A stretch of DNA of 64,000 bases from Bacteroidota bacterium (GTDB lineage: Bacteria; Bacteroidota; Bacteroidia; Cytophagales; Cyclobacteriaceae): the NCBI GenBank assembly GCA_023428695.1, contig JAEYWY010000028.1, positions 372,001 to 436,000 of the forward strand, read 5' to 3'. The translations under genes and the position numbers were made by a program. This document shows, one piece after another, positions 32,225 through 41,310 of this stretch. Within the stretch, counting starts at the first letter, position 1. The number at the start of each line of letters is the position of its first letter. The notes under the pieces are model-generated. The model was not told the origin of the DNA, did no database searches, and worked only from the letters and a program-made list of their open reading frames with translations.

Positions 32225-32248
32225 CACCGGGTTTCATTGATTAATTAA

Positions 32249-35200
32249 ATGAAAAAACGCTACATCATCCTTCTCGCCCTGATCGTTCTTGTTATCGGCG
32301 CCTATTTCTGGTTCACGCGGGACACGCGCGACATACGGGTACTCGTATTTTCAAAAACGCTATCGTATCGTCACGAATCCATTCCCGCCGGAATTGAAGC
32401 CATTCGTTCCCTCGCAAAACAACACGGATTTCACGTGGACACGACGGAAAACAGCGAATACTTTAATGAGAAGACATTGAAGAACTACAACGTTGTTGTA
32501 TTCCTGAACACGACCGGCGACGTACTCAATGATGGCCAACAGCTTGAGCTTAACCGGTGGATTCAGGCCGGTGGCGGATTCGTCGGTATCCATGCTGCGG
32601 CCGATACTGAATACGAATGGCCATGGTATGGTGAATTGGTGGGCGCATACTTTAACGGGCATCCAAACGATCCCAACGTGCGCGATGCTTCGGTACAGGT
32701 GATTGATCGGCATCATATATCAACAAAACATCTGCCAGAGATCTGGAAGCGAACCGACGAATGGTATAACTATAAGGATATACGCCCCGAAATAAACGTA
32801 TTGATCAATCTTGACGAGACATCGTATGAAGGCGGCACGAACGGTGAGAACCATCCTATTGCGTGGTACCGCGATTTTGACGGCGGCAGAACATGGTACA
32901 CCGGCATGGGCCACACCATCGAATGTTTTCAGGATTCCGATTTCATTAACCTTTTGTGGGGTGGTATACAGTATGCGGCAGGTGACGGCGTTCAGGTCAA
33001 CTATAACAACTCGCGCGTAGCTCCCGAAGAAAACCGGTTTCAAAAAGTCGTGCTCGACTTTAACCTGAATGAACCCATGGAACTGGATATGCTTCCGGGC
33101 GAAGATGTATTATTCATCGAACGCCGGGGAGCAATCAAACTGTACAAGAAGAACGAGAATAAAGTGAAGCTGGTCACGACTATGCCTGTTTTCAGTGACC
33201 TCGAAGACGGATTGCTGGGTCTCGCAGTCGACCCCGACTACAAGAGCAATCATTGGATTTACCTCTACTACTCCCCTGTCGGTTCGGAATCCGTTCAACG
33301 ACTTTCGCGATTTGTTTTTGCAGGCGACACGCTTGATCGTTCATCGGAAAAAATTCTGCTTAAAGTACCCACCCAACGTGAAGAGTGTTGCCATTCGGCA
33401 GGATCAATAGAATTCGGACCGGACCGATTGTTATATCTCTCGACAGGGGATAACACAAGTCCGCGCGAGACAGGCTACGGCCCCATCGATGAACGCCCGG
33501 GCCGTTCAGTGTGGGACGCACAGAAATCGTCATCAAATACAAATGATTTGCGTGGTAAGATTTTACGAATCATACCTGAAGACGACGGCACGTACACCAT
33601 TCCCAGTGGAAATCTTTTTACTGATCCTTCAAAAGGCCGGCCCGAAATCTACGTAATGGGTACGCGAAACCCTTTCAGGATTTCGGTTGACTCACGTACC
33701 GGCTACCTGTACTGGGGCGACGTAGGTCCGGATGCGGGTAAGGATAGCGTAGGATTTGGATCGCGCGGATACGACGAGGTTAATCAGGCGCGGAAGGCAG
33801 GTAATCACGGCTGGCCGTACTTTATTGGGAACAATTATCCCTATAATGAATACGACTATGCAAAAAATCAGGCGAGCCCACTGTTTGATCCAAAAAAACC
33901 GATAAACAACTCTCCCAATAACACAGGCGCAAAAGAATTGCCCGAAGCTACTCCTCCAATGATCTGGTATCCGTATGCGGCTTCCGAGGAGTTTCCCCTG
34001 GTGGGTGAAGGCGGGCGGAATGCGATGGCCGGCCCTGTCTTTTATTCCGACCAATTCCCCGAAAGCACAAATCGTTTCCCGGAATACTACGACAAGAAAT
34101 TGTTCGTATACGACTGGATGCGCGGCTGGGTGATGGCAGTCACGCTGGATGACAAAGGTAATTACGTCAGGATGGAGAGATTTCTGTCGGGGATGCTTTT
34201 CAACAACCTCGTTGACGTCGTATTCGGACCGGCGGGTGACATGTATGCCCTTGAGTATGGAACCAACTGGTTCGCACAAAACATGGATGCCCGACTTATC
34301 CATATCACGTATTCGTCTGCCAACAGAGTGCCCGTTGCGTCAATCACTACGGGCAAAACCATTGGCAAGACACCTTTCATTGTAAACTTCCGTGGTGATG
34401 ACTCGAAAGATTTCGATGGCGATGACCTGATTTATCGCTGGGACTTTGGCGATGGAAAAACATCTGATGAACCAAACCCGGCGTTTACATTCACAAAGCC
34501 CGGCGAATACAACGTAACCCTTACTGTTTCCGACCCTTCCGGCGAGAGCGCCTCAGAAACCATCAGGGTAATTGCCGGTAATGATTTACCTGAAGTCGAT
34601 ATCAAGTTCAAGGGAAATAGCCAGTTCTACTGGAACAACACTGTATTCAATTACACGGCAACAGCAACTGACACCGAAGACGGCACGATCAACAATGGCA
34701 TTGACCCCGCGGCCGTGACATTCACTGCCGACTACCTGGAACGTGGATATGATGTGACAGAAGTAATTCAGGGTCATCAGGCGAACATGGAAGCTTCCGC
34801 AGACCTAGTTGGCAAGGCCTTACTGGAAGGTTCAGACTGTAAATCCTGTCATCATCAGACGGACAAATCTGTTGGCCCGTCACTTCAGGCTATTGCAGAT
34901 CGATATGCCGGAAACGAAGGCGCAGTCAAGGGCCTTGTGGACAAGGTTATCAAAGGCGGATCCGGAGCCTGGGGTGATTTGATGATGTCGCCGCATCCAC
35001 AGCTTTCAGCACAGGAAACAGAAAAAATGATTCAGTATATTCTCTCCCTCAACGGGAAGCCGGCAATGGGCGGACTACCACATACAGGTAGCTATGCACT
35101 TAACAAACACAAGGCCACTGACCGCGAAGGCGTGTACATATTTACTGCGTCTTACACCGACAAAGGTGCCAATGGGATCAAGCCCCTTACGGCTACGAAG

Positions 35201-35629
35201 GTGGTCTCGCTTCGTTACCCTGTAATCGGAGCCGACAAGTTTGCTGAGAAGAAGAAGGCGATGACCTTTCTTGTGACGAAGGAGCTATGGAAAGATCTCG
35301 AACAGGAAATCACAATCGTGATGCCAAATGATGAAGGATCACTACGCTACAAAGGAATTGACTTTACCGATGTGGGTCAAATCAAAATCGGCGTGGCTGT
35401 GGCACCGAATTATTTTACAGGGGGTACAGTTGAACTTATTGCTGACAACGGTGATGTAATCGGATCAGCAAACCTGGAGGTAGGACTTACCGACCTCGGG
35501 TTTAAGGAAATCCCTGTTTCGATCAAGACTCTTGAGGGGCTGCACGATCTGACGTTGAGGTTCCGTTGCAAAGATCCGAGCAAAATATTTGCAGGCATCG
35601 CGACTCTTGAATTCGTACAAAAGAAATAG
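32249..35629 (+). CDS. Large multidomain protein: ThuA, PQQ-type sugar dehydrogenase, PKD, cytochrome c
   Basis: A 1,126-residue exported protein. An N-terminal helix anchors it. Residues ~28-245 are a ThuA-like domain (VLVFSKTLSYRHESIPAGI, GGGFVGIHAAADTEYEWPWY). Residues ~265-690 form a glucose/sorbosone dehydrogenase propeller (LLGLAVDPDY, MGTRNPFRISVD, NHGWPYFIGNNYPYN). Then come a PKD domain (YRWDFGDGKTSDEPNP), a class I cytochrome c with CKSCH at ~865 and a late methionine (MMSPHP), and a C-terminal carbohydrate-binding-like beta sandwich. It should oxidise a sugar in the periplasm and pass electrons to its own haem. Likely controlled by the divergent Nudix regulator. Confidence 0.93.
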   Translation: MKKRYIILLALIVLVIGAYFWFTRDTRDIRVLVFSKTLSYRHESIPAGIEAIRSLAKQHGFHVDTTENSEYFNEKTLKNYNVVVFLNTTGDVLNDGQQLELNRWIQAGGGFVGIHAAADTEYEWPWYGELVGAYFNGHPNDPNVRDASVQVIDRHHISTKHLPEIWKRTDEWYNYKDIRPEINVLINLDETSYEGGTNGENHPIAWYRDFDGGRTWYTGMGHTIECFQDSDFINLLWGGIQYAAGDGVQVNYNNSRVAPEENRFQKVVLDFNLNEPMELDMLPGEDVLFIERRGAIKLYKKNENKVKLVTTMPVFSDLEDGLLGLAVDPDYKSNHWIYLYYSPVGSESVQRLSRFVFAGDTLDRSSEKILLKVPTQREECCHSAGSIEFGPDRLLYLSTGDNTSPRETGYGPIDERPGRSVWDAQKSSSNTNDLRGKILRIIPEDDGTYTIPSGNLFTDPSKGRPEIYVMGTRNPFRISVDSRTGYLYWGDVGPDAGKDSVGFGSRGYDEVNQARKAGNHGWPYFIGNNYPYNEYDYAKNQASPLFDPKKPINNSPNNTGAKELPEATPPMIWYPYAASEEFPLVGEGGRNAMAGPVFYSDQFPESTNRFPEYYDKKLFVYDWMRGWVMAVTLDDKGNYVRMERFLSGMLFNNLVDVVFGPAGDMYALEYGTNWFAQNMDARLIHITYSSANRVPVASITTGKTIGKTPFIVNFRGDDSKDFDGDDLIYRWDFGDGKTSDEPNPAFTFTKPGEYNVTLTVSDPSGESASETIRVIAGNDLPEVDIKFKGNSQFYWNNTVFNYTATATDTEDGTINNGIDPAAVTFTADYLERGYDVTEVIQGHQANMEASADLVGKALLEGSDCKSCHHQTDKSVGPSLQAIADRYAGNEGAVKGLVDKVIKGGSGAWGDLMMSPHPQLSAQETEKMIQYILSLNGKPAMGGLPHTGSYALNKHKATDREGVYIFTASYTDKGANGIKPLTATKVVSLRYPVIGADKFAEKKKAMTFLVTKELWKDLEQEITIVMPNDEGSLRYKGIDFTDVGQIKIGVAVAPNYFTGGTVELIADNGDVIGSANLEVGLTDLGFKEIPVSIKTLEGLHDLTLRFRCKDPSKIFAGIATLEFVQKK

Positions 35630-35648
35630 ATATCTGATGGAGGGGAAA

Positions 35649-36023
35649 TCAGCTCTTTTGAATGAGCAGATCGAACCTCCTTCTTAGCAGGACGATCAGC
35701 TCCCGGTAGGAATTTGGCCGGGGTAATAGCGCGGCATTCAGAGACAGGGCGCGTTCAATATGATCGGGGTCAGTGCTGTTTGTGTACATCGTTACCGGAA
35801 GGTTGACAAACTGCTGATGTTTCCGGAGGTTCCCAAGAAAAAGCAGGTGGTTTTCACTGATGAAAACCATATCAGGAAGTTTCGACGAATTACTCGAAAG
35901 ATACCTCATCGCCTCGACTTCATCGAGCGCAAAAGCAAATGAGATGGAGCCATTCACCTTTTTTAAGGCGTCGCTAAATATTCCTACCTCATCGCGGTTT
36001 CCATTAATAAGGTATACATTCAT
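35649..36023 (-). CDS. Degenerate response-regulator receiver domain protein
   Basis: A 124-residue single-domain protein with a receiver-like pattern (VYLINGNRDEVGIFSDAL, LPDMVFISENHLLFL, LPVTMYTNSTDPDHIERAL, AALLPRPNSYRELI). The phosphorylated aspartate is replaced by serine (S56 in FISEN), the N-terminal acidic pair is Gly-Asn, and the conserved Lys is Arg. It is thus a pseudo-receiver that cannot be phosphorylated in the usual way and may act as a protein-interaction partner. It lies 14-20 bp after the convergent PQQ protein gene and near the histidine kinase gene. Confidence 0.8.
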   Translation of the reverse strand: MNVYLINGNRDEVGIFSDALKKVNGSISFAFALDEVEAMRYLSSNSSKLPDMVFISENHLLFLGNLRKHQQFVNLPVTMYTNSTDPDHIERALSLNAALLPRPNSYRELIVLLRRRFDLLIQKS

Positions 36024-36134
36024 ACGGAAAATGAAATAGTTGTAAAGTCATCCGGCGGGTCCATCCGGGGCTTCTTCCGACAAGTTAGTCAATCGCCCAT
36101 AAAATCACAGCCTGGTTAATCAAGATTTCCGTCG

Positions 36135-36851
36135 TCATTCGAATGGAGTCTCGATGAGCGTATCGAGCGCGATACGCATAATAGCGTCCCCGGCCTTCTC
36201 GCGCTCCATTGAATCATAGAAGACGCGCGTTGCGAGGTTGTCGCTCACTGTGAGCATCGTCAACGCCTCAATTTTGGTCGTCGCAGCGAGGGCATACAGG
36301 ACACTGGTCTCCATCTCAACGGCGAGTATACCCCGTGATCGCCAGTCATGAATACGGTGCTTTTCGTCGGTATAAAATAAGTCCGTACTGAATACGGAAC
36401 CCACGATGAAAGGCGTCGCACTTCTTGCTGCAAGTTTTAATGCAGACGTGGTCAGGTTTTCGCTGGCAGGAGGCGGCTGATTTTCATCTACACCAAGTGT
36501 TCCAATGACAGATGAATCCGTATGGGCATACGTTGCAAGAACGAGCTTACCAACCTCAATATCCGGCTCAAGTGCACCGCACGTACCGACGCGGATAATT
36601 CTTTTTACCCCGTATTCGTGTATCAGCTCGTGCACATAGATAGCCGTTGACGGGATGCCCATCCCGGTTCCCTGCACCGATACTGTCCTGCCGCGATACA
36701 CGCCGGTAAAACCAAGCATACCCCGTACGTTAGAATAACAAACCGCTTCGGAAAGCATAGACTGTGCAATGTGCTGTGCTCTCAATGGATCGCCACAGAT
36801 AATAACTGAGTCGGATATTTGTCCCTGATCTGCACCAATATGGATACTCAT
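36135..36851 (-). CDS. deoD: Purine-nucleoside phosphorylase, DeoD type
   Basis: A 238-residue cytosolic enzyme that splits purine (deoxy)nucleosides with phosphate for salvage. The family signatures are clear: ICGDPLRAQHIA (phosphate-binding), VQGTGMGIPSTAIYVHELI, RVGTCGAL, and the ribose/base-binding ILAVEMETSVLYALAA followed by TVSDNL. The length is normal for the hexameric DeoD class. It lies 57 bp downstream of the histidine kinase gene on the same strand; a functional connection is not obvious. Confidence 0.94.
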   Translation of the reverse strand: MSIHIGADQGQISDSVIICGDPLRAQHIAQSMLSEAVCYSNVRGMLGFTGVYRGRTVSVQGTGMGIPSTAIYVHELIHEYGVKRIIRVGTCGALEPDIEVGKLVLATYAHTDSSVIGTLGVDENQPPPASENLTTSALKLAARSATPFIVGSVFSTDLFYTDEKHRIHDWRSRGILAVEMETSVLYALAATTKIEALTMLTVSDNLATRVFYDSMEREKAGDAIMRIALDTLIETPFE

Positions 36852-36908
36852 AACTGGCTGGAATGTACTATAACTAAGTGAGATTTCCTGCGATCAGAAT
36901 CAGGCTTC

Positions 36909-39365
36909 TTAACGGGGCAATACGACGGTAAAGGTTGCACCCTTTCCAGGTTCCGCGATTGCAGATATTTGTCCCCCGTGGTTCTCAACAATCTTCTTGC
37001 ACATGGCCAGACCAATGCCCGTGCCCTGATATTCCGATTTACCATGAAGCCGTTGAAAGATGTTAAATATCTGCACCGCGTTTTCCTGGTTAAACCCAAT
37101 GCCATTGTCGACAAAATCAATACGAACATACTTTCCCGGAACCGGCAGTCCTTGTTCAGGTGACGACACGTGCGCAGTTTCACGACACCGGATGTCGAGG
37201 CGCAATGGCGTCCCGTTGCGCGAGAATTTTATCGCGTTAGAGACGAGATTGGTAAACAACTGGCTCATCTGAACCGGAATAGCTTTCAGAACCGGAAGCG
37301 GGTCGGCGTCTATGATACAACCCTTTTGTTCGATGAGAAGCTCATAGTCATTTAAGACCTCTTCCAATATCTTATTGAGATCAACCTGTTCAAATTCCTG
37401 ATCCTGTTTTGAGAGTTGTGAAATCGTAAGCACATCGCGTATCAACCCGAGCATTCGCGCGGATGACTTGTCAATCTTTGTCAGGTAGGACTTTGCCCGG
37501 CCATCCACGGCCGGACCAAGTACATTGCCGAGCATCTCAACAAACGTAGAGATTTTTCGTGCGGGTTCCTGCAAATCATGCGAGGCGATATAGGCAAATT
37601 GGGAAAGTTCAGCGTTCGTACGACGCAGGCTTTCGGTTCGTTCTCTCACAATCTCTTCGATTTCCCGCCGCGCAAGCACCTGGGGCGTGACGTCAACAGT
37701 GATTGCAAGCACGCCGAGGATTTCACCATTTGAATCGCGGTAGGGTTCATACACGAAGTTCTGGTACACCGTCTCCTGTTTTCCGTTACGTGTGAGTACC
37801 ACGGCGCGTTCATTGGCAACGAAAGGTATGCCGGTCGTGTAGACGTCATGCAATAACTGTTCAAGTCCCTGCCCCTGCGCGTCGGGCACGCCCCGAAAGA
37901 TCGGCTTGTGCATTACATCTTTGGGAGATTTTCCCCAGAGTGCAATAATGAGATCGTTGGCAACTTCGACAACGTGTTCGGGGCCTATCATAATCGCCAT
38001 CGCCACCGGAGCCTGCTTGACCATGTTTCGGAAATTGCGTTCACTTTGTTCGACCTTGAGTTTTGCAACTATCAGGTCCGTAACATCCGCAGCGGTGTTC
38101 ATCACACCGTAGACATTTCCGTTTCCGTCAAACAACGGAGTAAAGCTGTAGTTAAAGTAGTACGACCGAAGTTTACCCTCGACAATCAGGTCAACACGCT
38201 GATTCCGGGCATGAAACGGAATTCCCGTAGTGTAGACGCTATCGAGTTGTGGATAGATTTCCTGGTCGGCGAGTTCAGGTAACACTTCGCGGTAAGTTTT
38301 CCCGACTACATCACCACCCTTGCCCCATACGTCAACAATGGCTTGATTCACCATTGTGATCCGCATCTCCCTGCCTTCGTAAACACCAATCGGGAAAGGT
38401 GCGCTTTCCACGAGCGATCTTATTTTGATTTCGCTTTCTTCCAGTTTCTTGCGCGCGATGACTTCTTCGGTTACATCGGCAGCGACTGCCATAATCCCGG
38501 AGATTTCACCCGTTCCATTACGGAACGCTTCGTATACAAAATTCACAAAAGCAGTTTCGGTACCACCGTCCCGGTAGAGAGTCACCGGTGTTCCAAAGGC
38601 GGTAAATGTCTCACCGCTTTCGAACACCCGTTGCAGCAACGATTCGAAACCTTCGTGACGTGCCTCAACAAGTTCTTCGAATATCGGCTTACCCAGGATC
38701 TGCTGACCGGACTTCCCCCATAATGCAAGCATTCTCTCGTTCGCGATATCTACGACGAACTCCGGGCCAGACAGAATACACATTGCCACCGGTGCCTGTC
38801 TGATAATATTTCTGAGATTAGTCTCGCTTTGAATTAACCGTTGACGAGCAAGCTCAAGTTCGTAAACCATGGTAACCTTTTTCGTCGTTTCGTTACATAC
38901 GACCAACACACCGTCAATAGTACCATGCTCACCGAAGATCGCGCTGTAGCTGAATGTCCAATACACGTCTTCGATTTTTCCGTTGCGAAAGATGGGGATC
39001 AATTGGTCTTCGAGGAAGAACGATTCGCCGGTTGTTTTGACTTTTTCAATCAACGGATAAATGATGTCCCAGATTTCGGGCCAGCATTCGCGCGCTGTTT
39101 GTCCCAAAGCCTTCGGGTGTTTACCGCTGCCTCCAAGACTGGGCCGATAGGCATCATTGTAAAACTGCACCATCTCGTCGCCCCACCACAGGAACATGGG
39201 GAAGCCCGAATGAATTACCGCAGCCACCATTGTTCGGAGAGACTGTGGCCAGTATTCTATGGGACCAACCGAAGTCTCGGACCAATCAAATTGTCGGATC
39301 AGTTCACCGAGTTCACCACCGGCCTGAAGGAATGCGTACGATCTTTCGGTTTTCTCTACCATCAT
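36909..39365 (-). CDS. Multi-PAS hybrid-type sensor histidine kinase
   Basis: An 818-residue soluble sensor kinase without membrane helices. Four PAS domains cover residues ~20-575: the first contains FPMFLWWGDEMVQFYNDAYRP, and the second and fourth are closely similar (each with QAPVAM, VAN-rich strands, WGKS and GKPIFEE/HKPIFRG). The HisKA domain has the phosphorylated histidine H596 (AYIASHDLQEPARKI), followed by the N box (TNLVSNAIKFSRNG, ~706), DNGIG (~755) and GTGIG (~783). No receiver domain is fused. A CheY-like regulator gene lies 13 bp upstream, forming a two-component pair. Confidence 0.94.
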   Translation of the reverse strand: MMVEKTERSYAFLQAGGELGELIRQFDWSETSVGPIEYWPQSLRTMVAAVIHSGFPMFLWWGDEMVQFYNDAYRPSLGGSGKHPKALGQTARECWPEIWDIIYPLIEKVKTTGESFFLEDQLIPIFRNGKIEDVYWTFSYSAIFGEHGTIDGVLVVCNETTKKVTMVYELELARQRLIQSETNLRNIIRQAPVAMCILSGPEFVVDIANERMLALWGKSGQQILGKPIFEELVEARHEGFESLLQRVFESGETFTAFGTPVTLYRDGGTETAFVNFVYEAFRNGTGEISGIMAVAADVTEEVIARKKLEESEIKIRSLVESAPFPIGVYEGREMRITMVNQAIVDVWGKGGDVVGKTYREVLPELADQEIYPQLDSVYTTGIPFHARNQRVDLIVEGKLRSYYFNYSFTPLFDGNGNVYGVMNTAADVTDLIVAKLKVEQSERNFRNMVKQAPVAMAIMIGPEHVVEVANDLIIALWGKSPKDVMHKPIFRGVPDAQGQGLEQLLHDVYTTGIPFVANERAVVLTRNGKQETVYQNFVYEPYRDSNGEILGVLAITVDVTPQVLARREIEEIVRERTESLRRTNAELSQFAYIASHDLQEPARKISTFVEMLGNVLGPAVDGRAKSYLTKIDKSSARMLGLIRDVLTISQLSKQDQEFEQVDLNKILEEVLNDYELLIEQKGCIIDADPLPVLKAIPVQMSQLFTNLVSNAIKFSRNGTPLRLDIRCRETAHVSSPEQGLPVPGKYVRIDFVDNGIGFNQENAVQIFNIFQRLHGKSEYQGTGIGLAMCKKIVENHGGQISAIAEPGKGATFTVVLPR

Positions 39366-39378
39366 TTTTTTCGAATTC

Positions 39379-39771
39379 TCAGATACGCCGTTCAGTCAGA
39401 AACTTTTTTAAGGTGCTTTCCCATCCTGAATACTTGTCAGGTTTCGTAATAAAATCTGCTGCCCCGAGTTCTTTCGTTCGTGTTATGGAATCGCGGTCGG
39501 AACTTGTGGAAAGAATCACGACTGGGATGTCCTTCCATGACGAATTCTTTTTCACCTCAATAAGGAACTGGCGGCCATCCATCAGGGGCATGTTAAGGTC
39601 GAGGAAAATGAGCTGAGGCAACGTTGACGCCGACGCTAACACATTGAGACCCTCGCGGCCGTTTGCTGCAATTGCGCACATCGTTGCGGGCGACACAACT
39701 TCGATCACGGATAGGAATATCTCACGGTCATCCTCGTCGTCGTCAATGAGCAACAGGTGTTTAAAGGACAT
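39379..39771 (-). CDS. CheY-like single-domain response regulator
   Basis: A 130-residue receiver domain with acidic residues LLIDDDEDD, phospho-acceptor D58 (LIFLDLNMPLMDG), the Thr/Ser switch (VVILSTSSD) and conserved Lys in FITKPDKY. There is no output domain, so it signals by protein contact. The family with this acidic start and KPDK end is close to the Rcp1-like regulators that accompany phytochrome or PAS kinases. It precedes the PAS histidine kinase gene by 13 bp. Confidence 0.93.
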   Translation of the reverse strand: MSFKHLLLIDDDEDDREIFLSVIEVVSPATMCAIAANGREGLNVLASASTLPQLIFLDLNMPLMDGRQFLIEVKKNSSWKDIPVVILSTSSDRDSITRTKELGAADFITKPDKYSGWESTLKKFLTERRI

Positions 39772-39794
39772 GCAACAAAAATAGAAATTATTGC

Positions 39795-39828
39795 CAGAGA
39801 ACTATCAGAGATATCCGGTAGTTCTCTG
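39795..39828. promoter_or_regulatory. 10-bp inverted repeat upstream of the two-component operon
   Basis: CAGAGAACTA (39795-39804) and TAGTTCTCTG (39819-39828) are a perfect inverted repeat with a 14-nt spacer, in the 85-bp gap between the exported DinB gene and the response regulator gene. It may be a terminator-type hairpin for DinB (the following minus-strand sequence is U-rich) or an operator for the two-component genes. Confidence 0.6.
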
Positions 39829-39856
39829 ATCAGCAATGTAAACCTGCCCGGTCCAA

Positions 39857-40384
39857 TCAGAAAAGTTTTTCCTGCGGGGGTTTCGCTCCCGCCAGCCGCA
39901 AATAGACCGTCGTCTGGCCACGGTGATGTGTCTGATGTTCAAAGCACTTGATGAAAGCAGCTTCCTTAGTCATCTCGAACCGGTTGAACATTTTTATTGT
40001 CTCCTGCAAAGTTTTCGGATCAACATTCTTAAGACTTGCAATGACGAAATCATAACCTTCCATTACCAGTCGGGTGACGTTTTCCTTGGATTTATCAGTG
40101 GCCTTTTCAAGTTCCCCGAAGTTGATGGGATTCTTTTGTCCCGAAGCAGCTGAAGCAAATCCATAATTAGCTTCTGTGAGATGAAGCATCTGTTCTGCAA
40201 ACGACCGCATTTCAGGCGTTGGCTTAAAACCGTACCCAGCCTCGGGCATTGCATCGAGATATTCCTTTGTATATGCTTTTGCCCGTTCCCAGTCCTTCAG
40301 GAGTTCATCCAACGATTGAGCATGAAGTGTCTGCAGCACCGGCAGCAAGAGCAGAATAGTAACAAGTGTCCTGATCGATTTCAT
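39857..40384 (-). CDS. DinB family protein with signal peptide
   Basis: A 175-residue four-helix protein of the DinB/YfiT-like superfamily, with signal peptide (LVTILLLLPVLQTLHAQ). The metal-site histidines typical of the fold are seen as EQMLHLTEANY and CFEHQTHHRGQTTVYLRLAG. Most DinB proteins are cytosolic thiol-transferase-like or unknown; exported forms are frequent in Bacteroidota. Function not known. Confidence 0.88.
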   Translation of the reverse strand: MKSIRTLVTILLLLPVLQTLHAQSLDELLKDWERAKAYTKEYLDAMPEAGYGFKPTPEMRSFAEQMLHLTEANYGFASAASGQKNPINFGELEKATDKSKENVTRLVMEGYDFVIASLKNVDPKTLQETIKMFNRFEMTKEAAFIKCFEHQTHHRGQTTVYLRLAGAKPPQEKLF

Positions 40385-40491
40385 AGGCTAATTTTTCTTC
40401 AATATAATAGTTTCGGGGGCATTATCGATCGATCCGAAATGAAGAGTAGTACTGGAAGGACGACAGGAGCCGCGCGGATGGCGGAAAAATG

Positions 40492-40566
40492 TAGTCTGGA
40501 TCGGGTTCGAACCGATGACCTCTGCCCTGTCAAGGCAGCGCTCTAAACCAGCTGAGCTACCAGACT
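40492..40566 (-). tRNA. tRNA-Val (anticodon GAC)
   Basis: A 75-nt cloverleaf on the minus strand. The acceptor AGTCTGG (40566-40560) pairs with CCAGACT and the discriminator is A (40492). The anticodon arm is CTGCC-TTGACAG-GGCAG, giving anticodon GAC for valine GUC codons. The T arm has GGTTCGAACCC-type sequence. No CCA is encoded. Confidence 0.93.
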
Positions 40567-40578
40567 TTCAAAGAGGTG

Positions 40579-40609
40579 CTAAAGTAAGCCGATTAGGCCA
40601 ACATGTCAA
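40579..40609 (-). promoter_or_regulatory. Promoter of tRNA-Val
   Basis: Read on the minus strand: TTG at 40609-40607, a 20-bp spacer and TACTTTAG at 40586-40579, close to TAnnTTTG (one mismatch). It ends 12 bp before the tRNA. Confidence 0.5.
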
Positions 40610-40757
40610 GTCGCGTTGAAACCGGATATGAATTAAATGTCCTGCTCTGTTTCTTCAAGAATTCACCCGTTTCTGACAGCTCTGAAGGTAGAAAGGCTCC
40701 CCCCCGGACGTCACTGAAACGATTGCAGAAAAATGATCCTTATCCTATCTTTAGCAC

Positions 40758-41078
40758 ATGATCGTTCGGGGGTTGGCTATTCTTATATTATCGCTTCTAA
40801 CCTATTGCAGTTACGGACAAACCGGGACAGATCCGTCCACGTCTGCCACCGACCCGAAAGTCAAGATCGAAAAAACCAAGCGTGCGCGCGGGACGTCACC
40901 GCGAAAGGACCACGAAGTTCGTTTCGCCGACAAGAACAAGAAGAAAGCTGTCAGTGTAAAGGAGCGCGAGCCGGTGGTGTATAAGAACAACAAGAAAATG
41001 CAAAAGCGCAACCGCCAACGCATGAACACTGGCAAGACGGGAAAAAAGCGCAGAACACCACTTCCTGACCTGGACTAG
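40758..41078 (+). CDS. Small exported basic protein
   Basis: A 106-residue protein with signal peptide (MIVRGLAILILSLLTYCSYGQ) and a strongly basic, low-complexity mature part (KVKIEKTKRARGTSPRK, NNKKMQKRNRQRMN, GKTGKKRRTPLP). No fold or family is recognised. Its composition resembles the lipoprotein at 31048-31299, suggesting a class of cationic envelope proteins in this genome, possibly binding the anionic outer surface. Confidence 0.65.
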   Translation: MIVRGLAILILSLLTYCSYGQTGTDPSTSATDPKVKIEKTKRARGTSPRKDHEVRFADKNKKKAVSVKEREPVVYKNNKKMQKRNRQRMNTGKTGKKRRTPLPDLD

Positions 41079-41105
41079 TCCCTTGGCGACACCGTTAAAG
41101 AAAAC

Positions 41106-41130
41106 AAAAAATGCCGACGTGAAGCCGGCA
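41106..41130 (-). terminator. Minus-strand terminator downstream of dps
   Basis: On the minus strand TGCCG (41130-41126) pairs with CGGCA (41116-41112), followed by six T (41111-41106). It is convergent with the end of the basic exported protein gene and may serve both directions, though the plus side has a weak T-run. Confidence 0.6.
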
Positions 41131-41310
41131 CTTTGTGAATCGCCATCAACATGCTACTTATTTCAATGCTGTAAGAAATCCCTCCGTATGATGGTTGTGG
41201 TTGCACCTGCGCCCATCTTCCCGTGGGTATTCGGGGGTATCCGCGGAGCACGTATGTTCATATACCCACAACGCGCGGGCTGCCCGAAATCAGGCTGTAT
41301 AGTTCGGAAA

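Noticed and set aside
33692..34303. 203-codon minus-strand frame
   Set aside because: It is antisense to the clear PQQ-dehydrogenase domain and shows no protein-like pattern.
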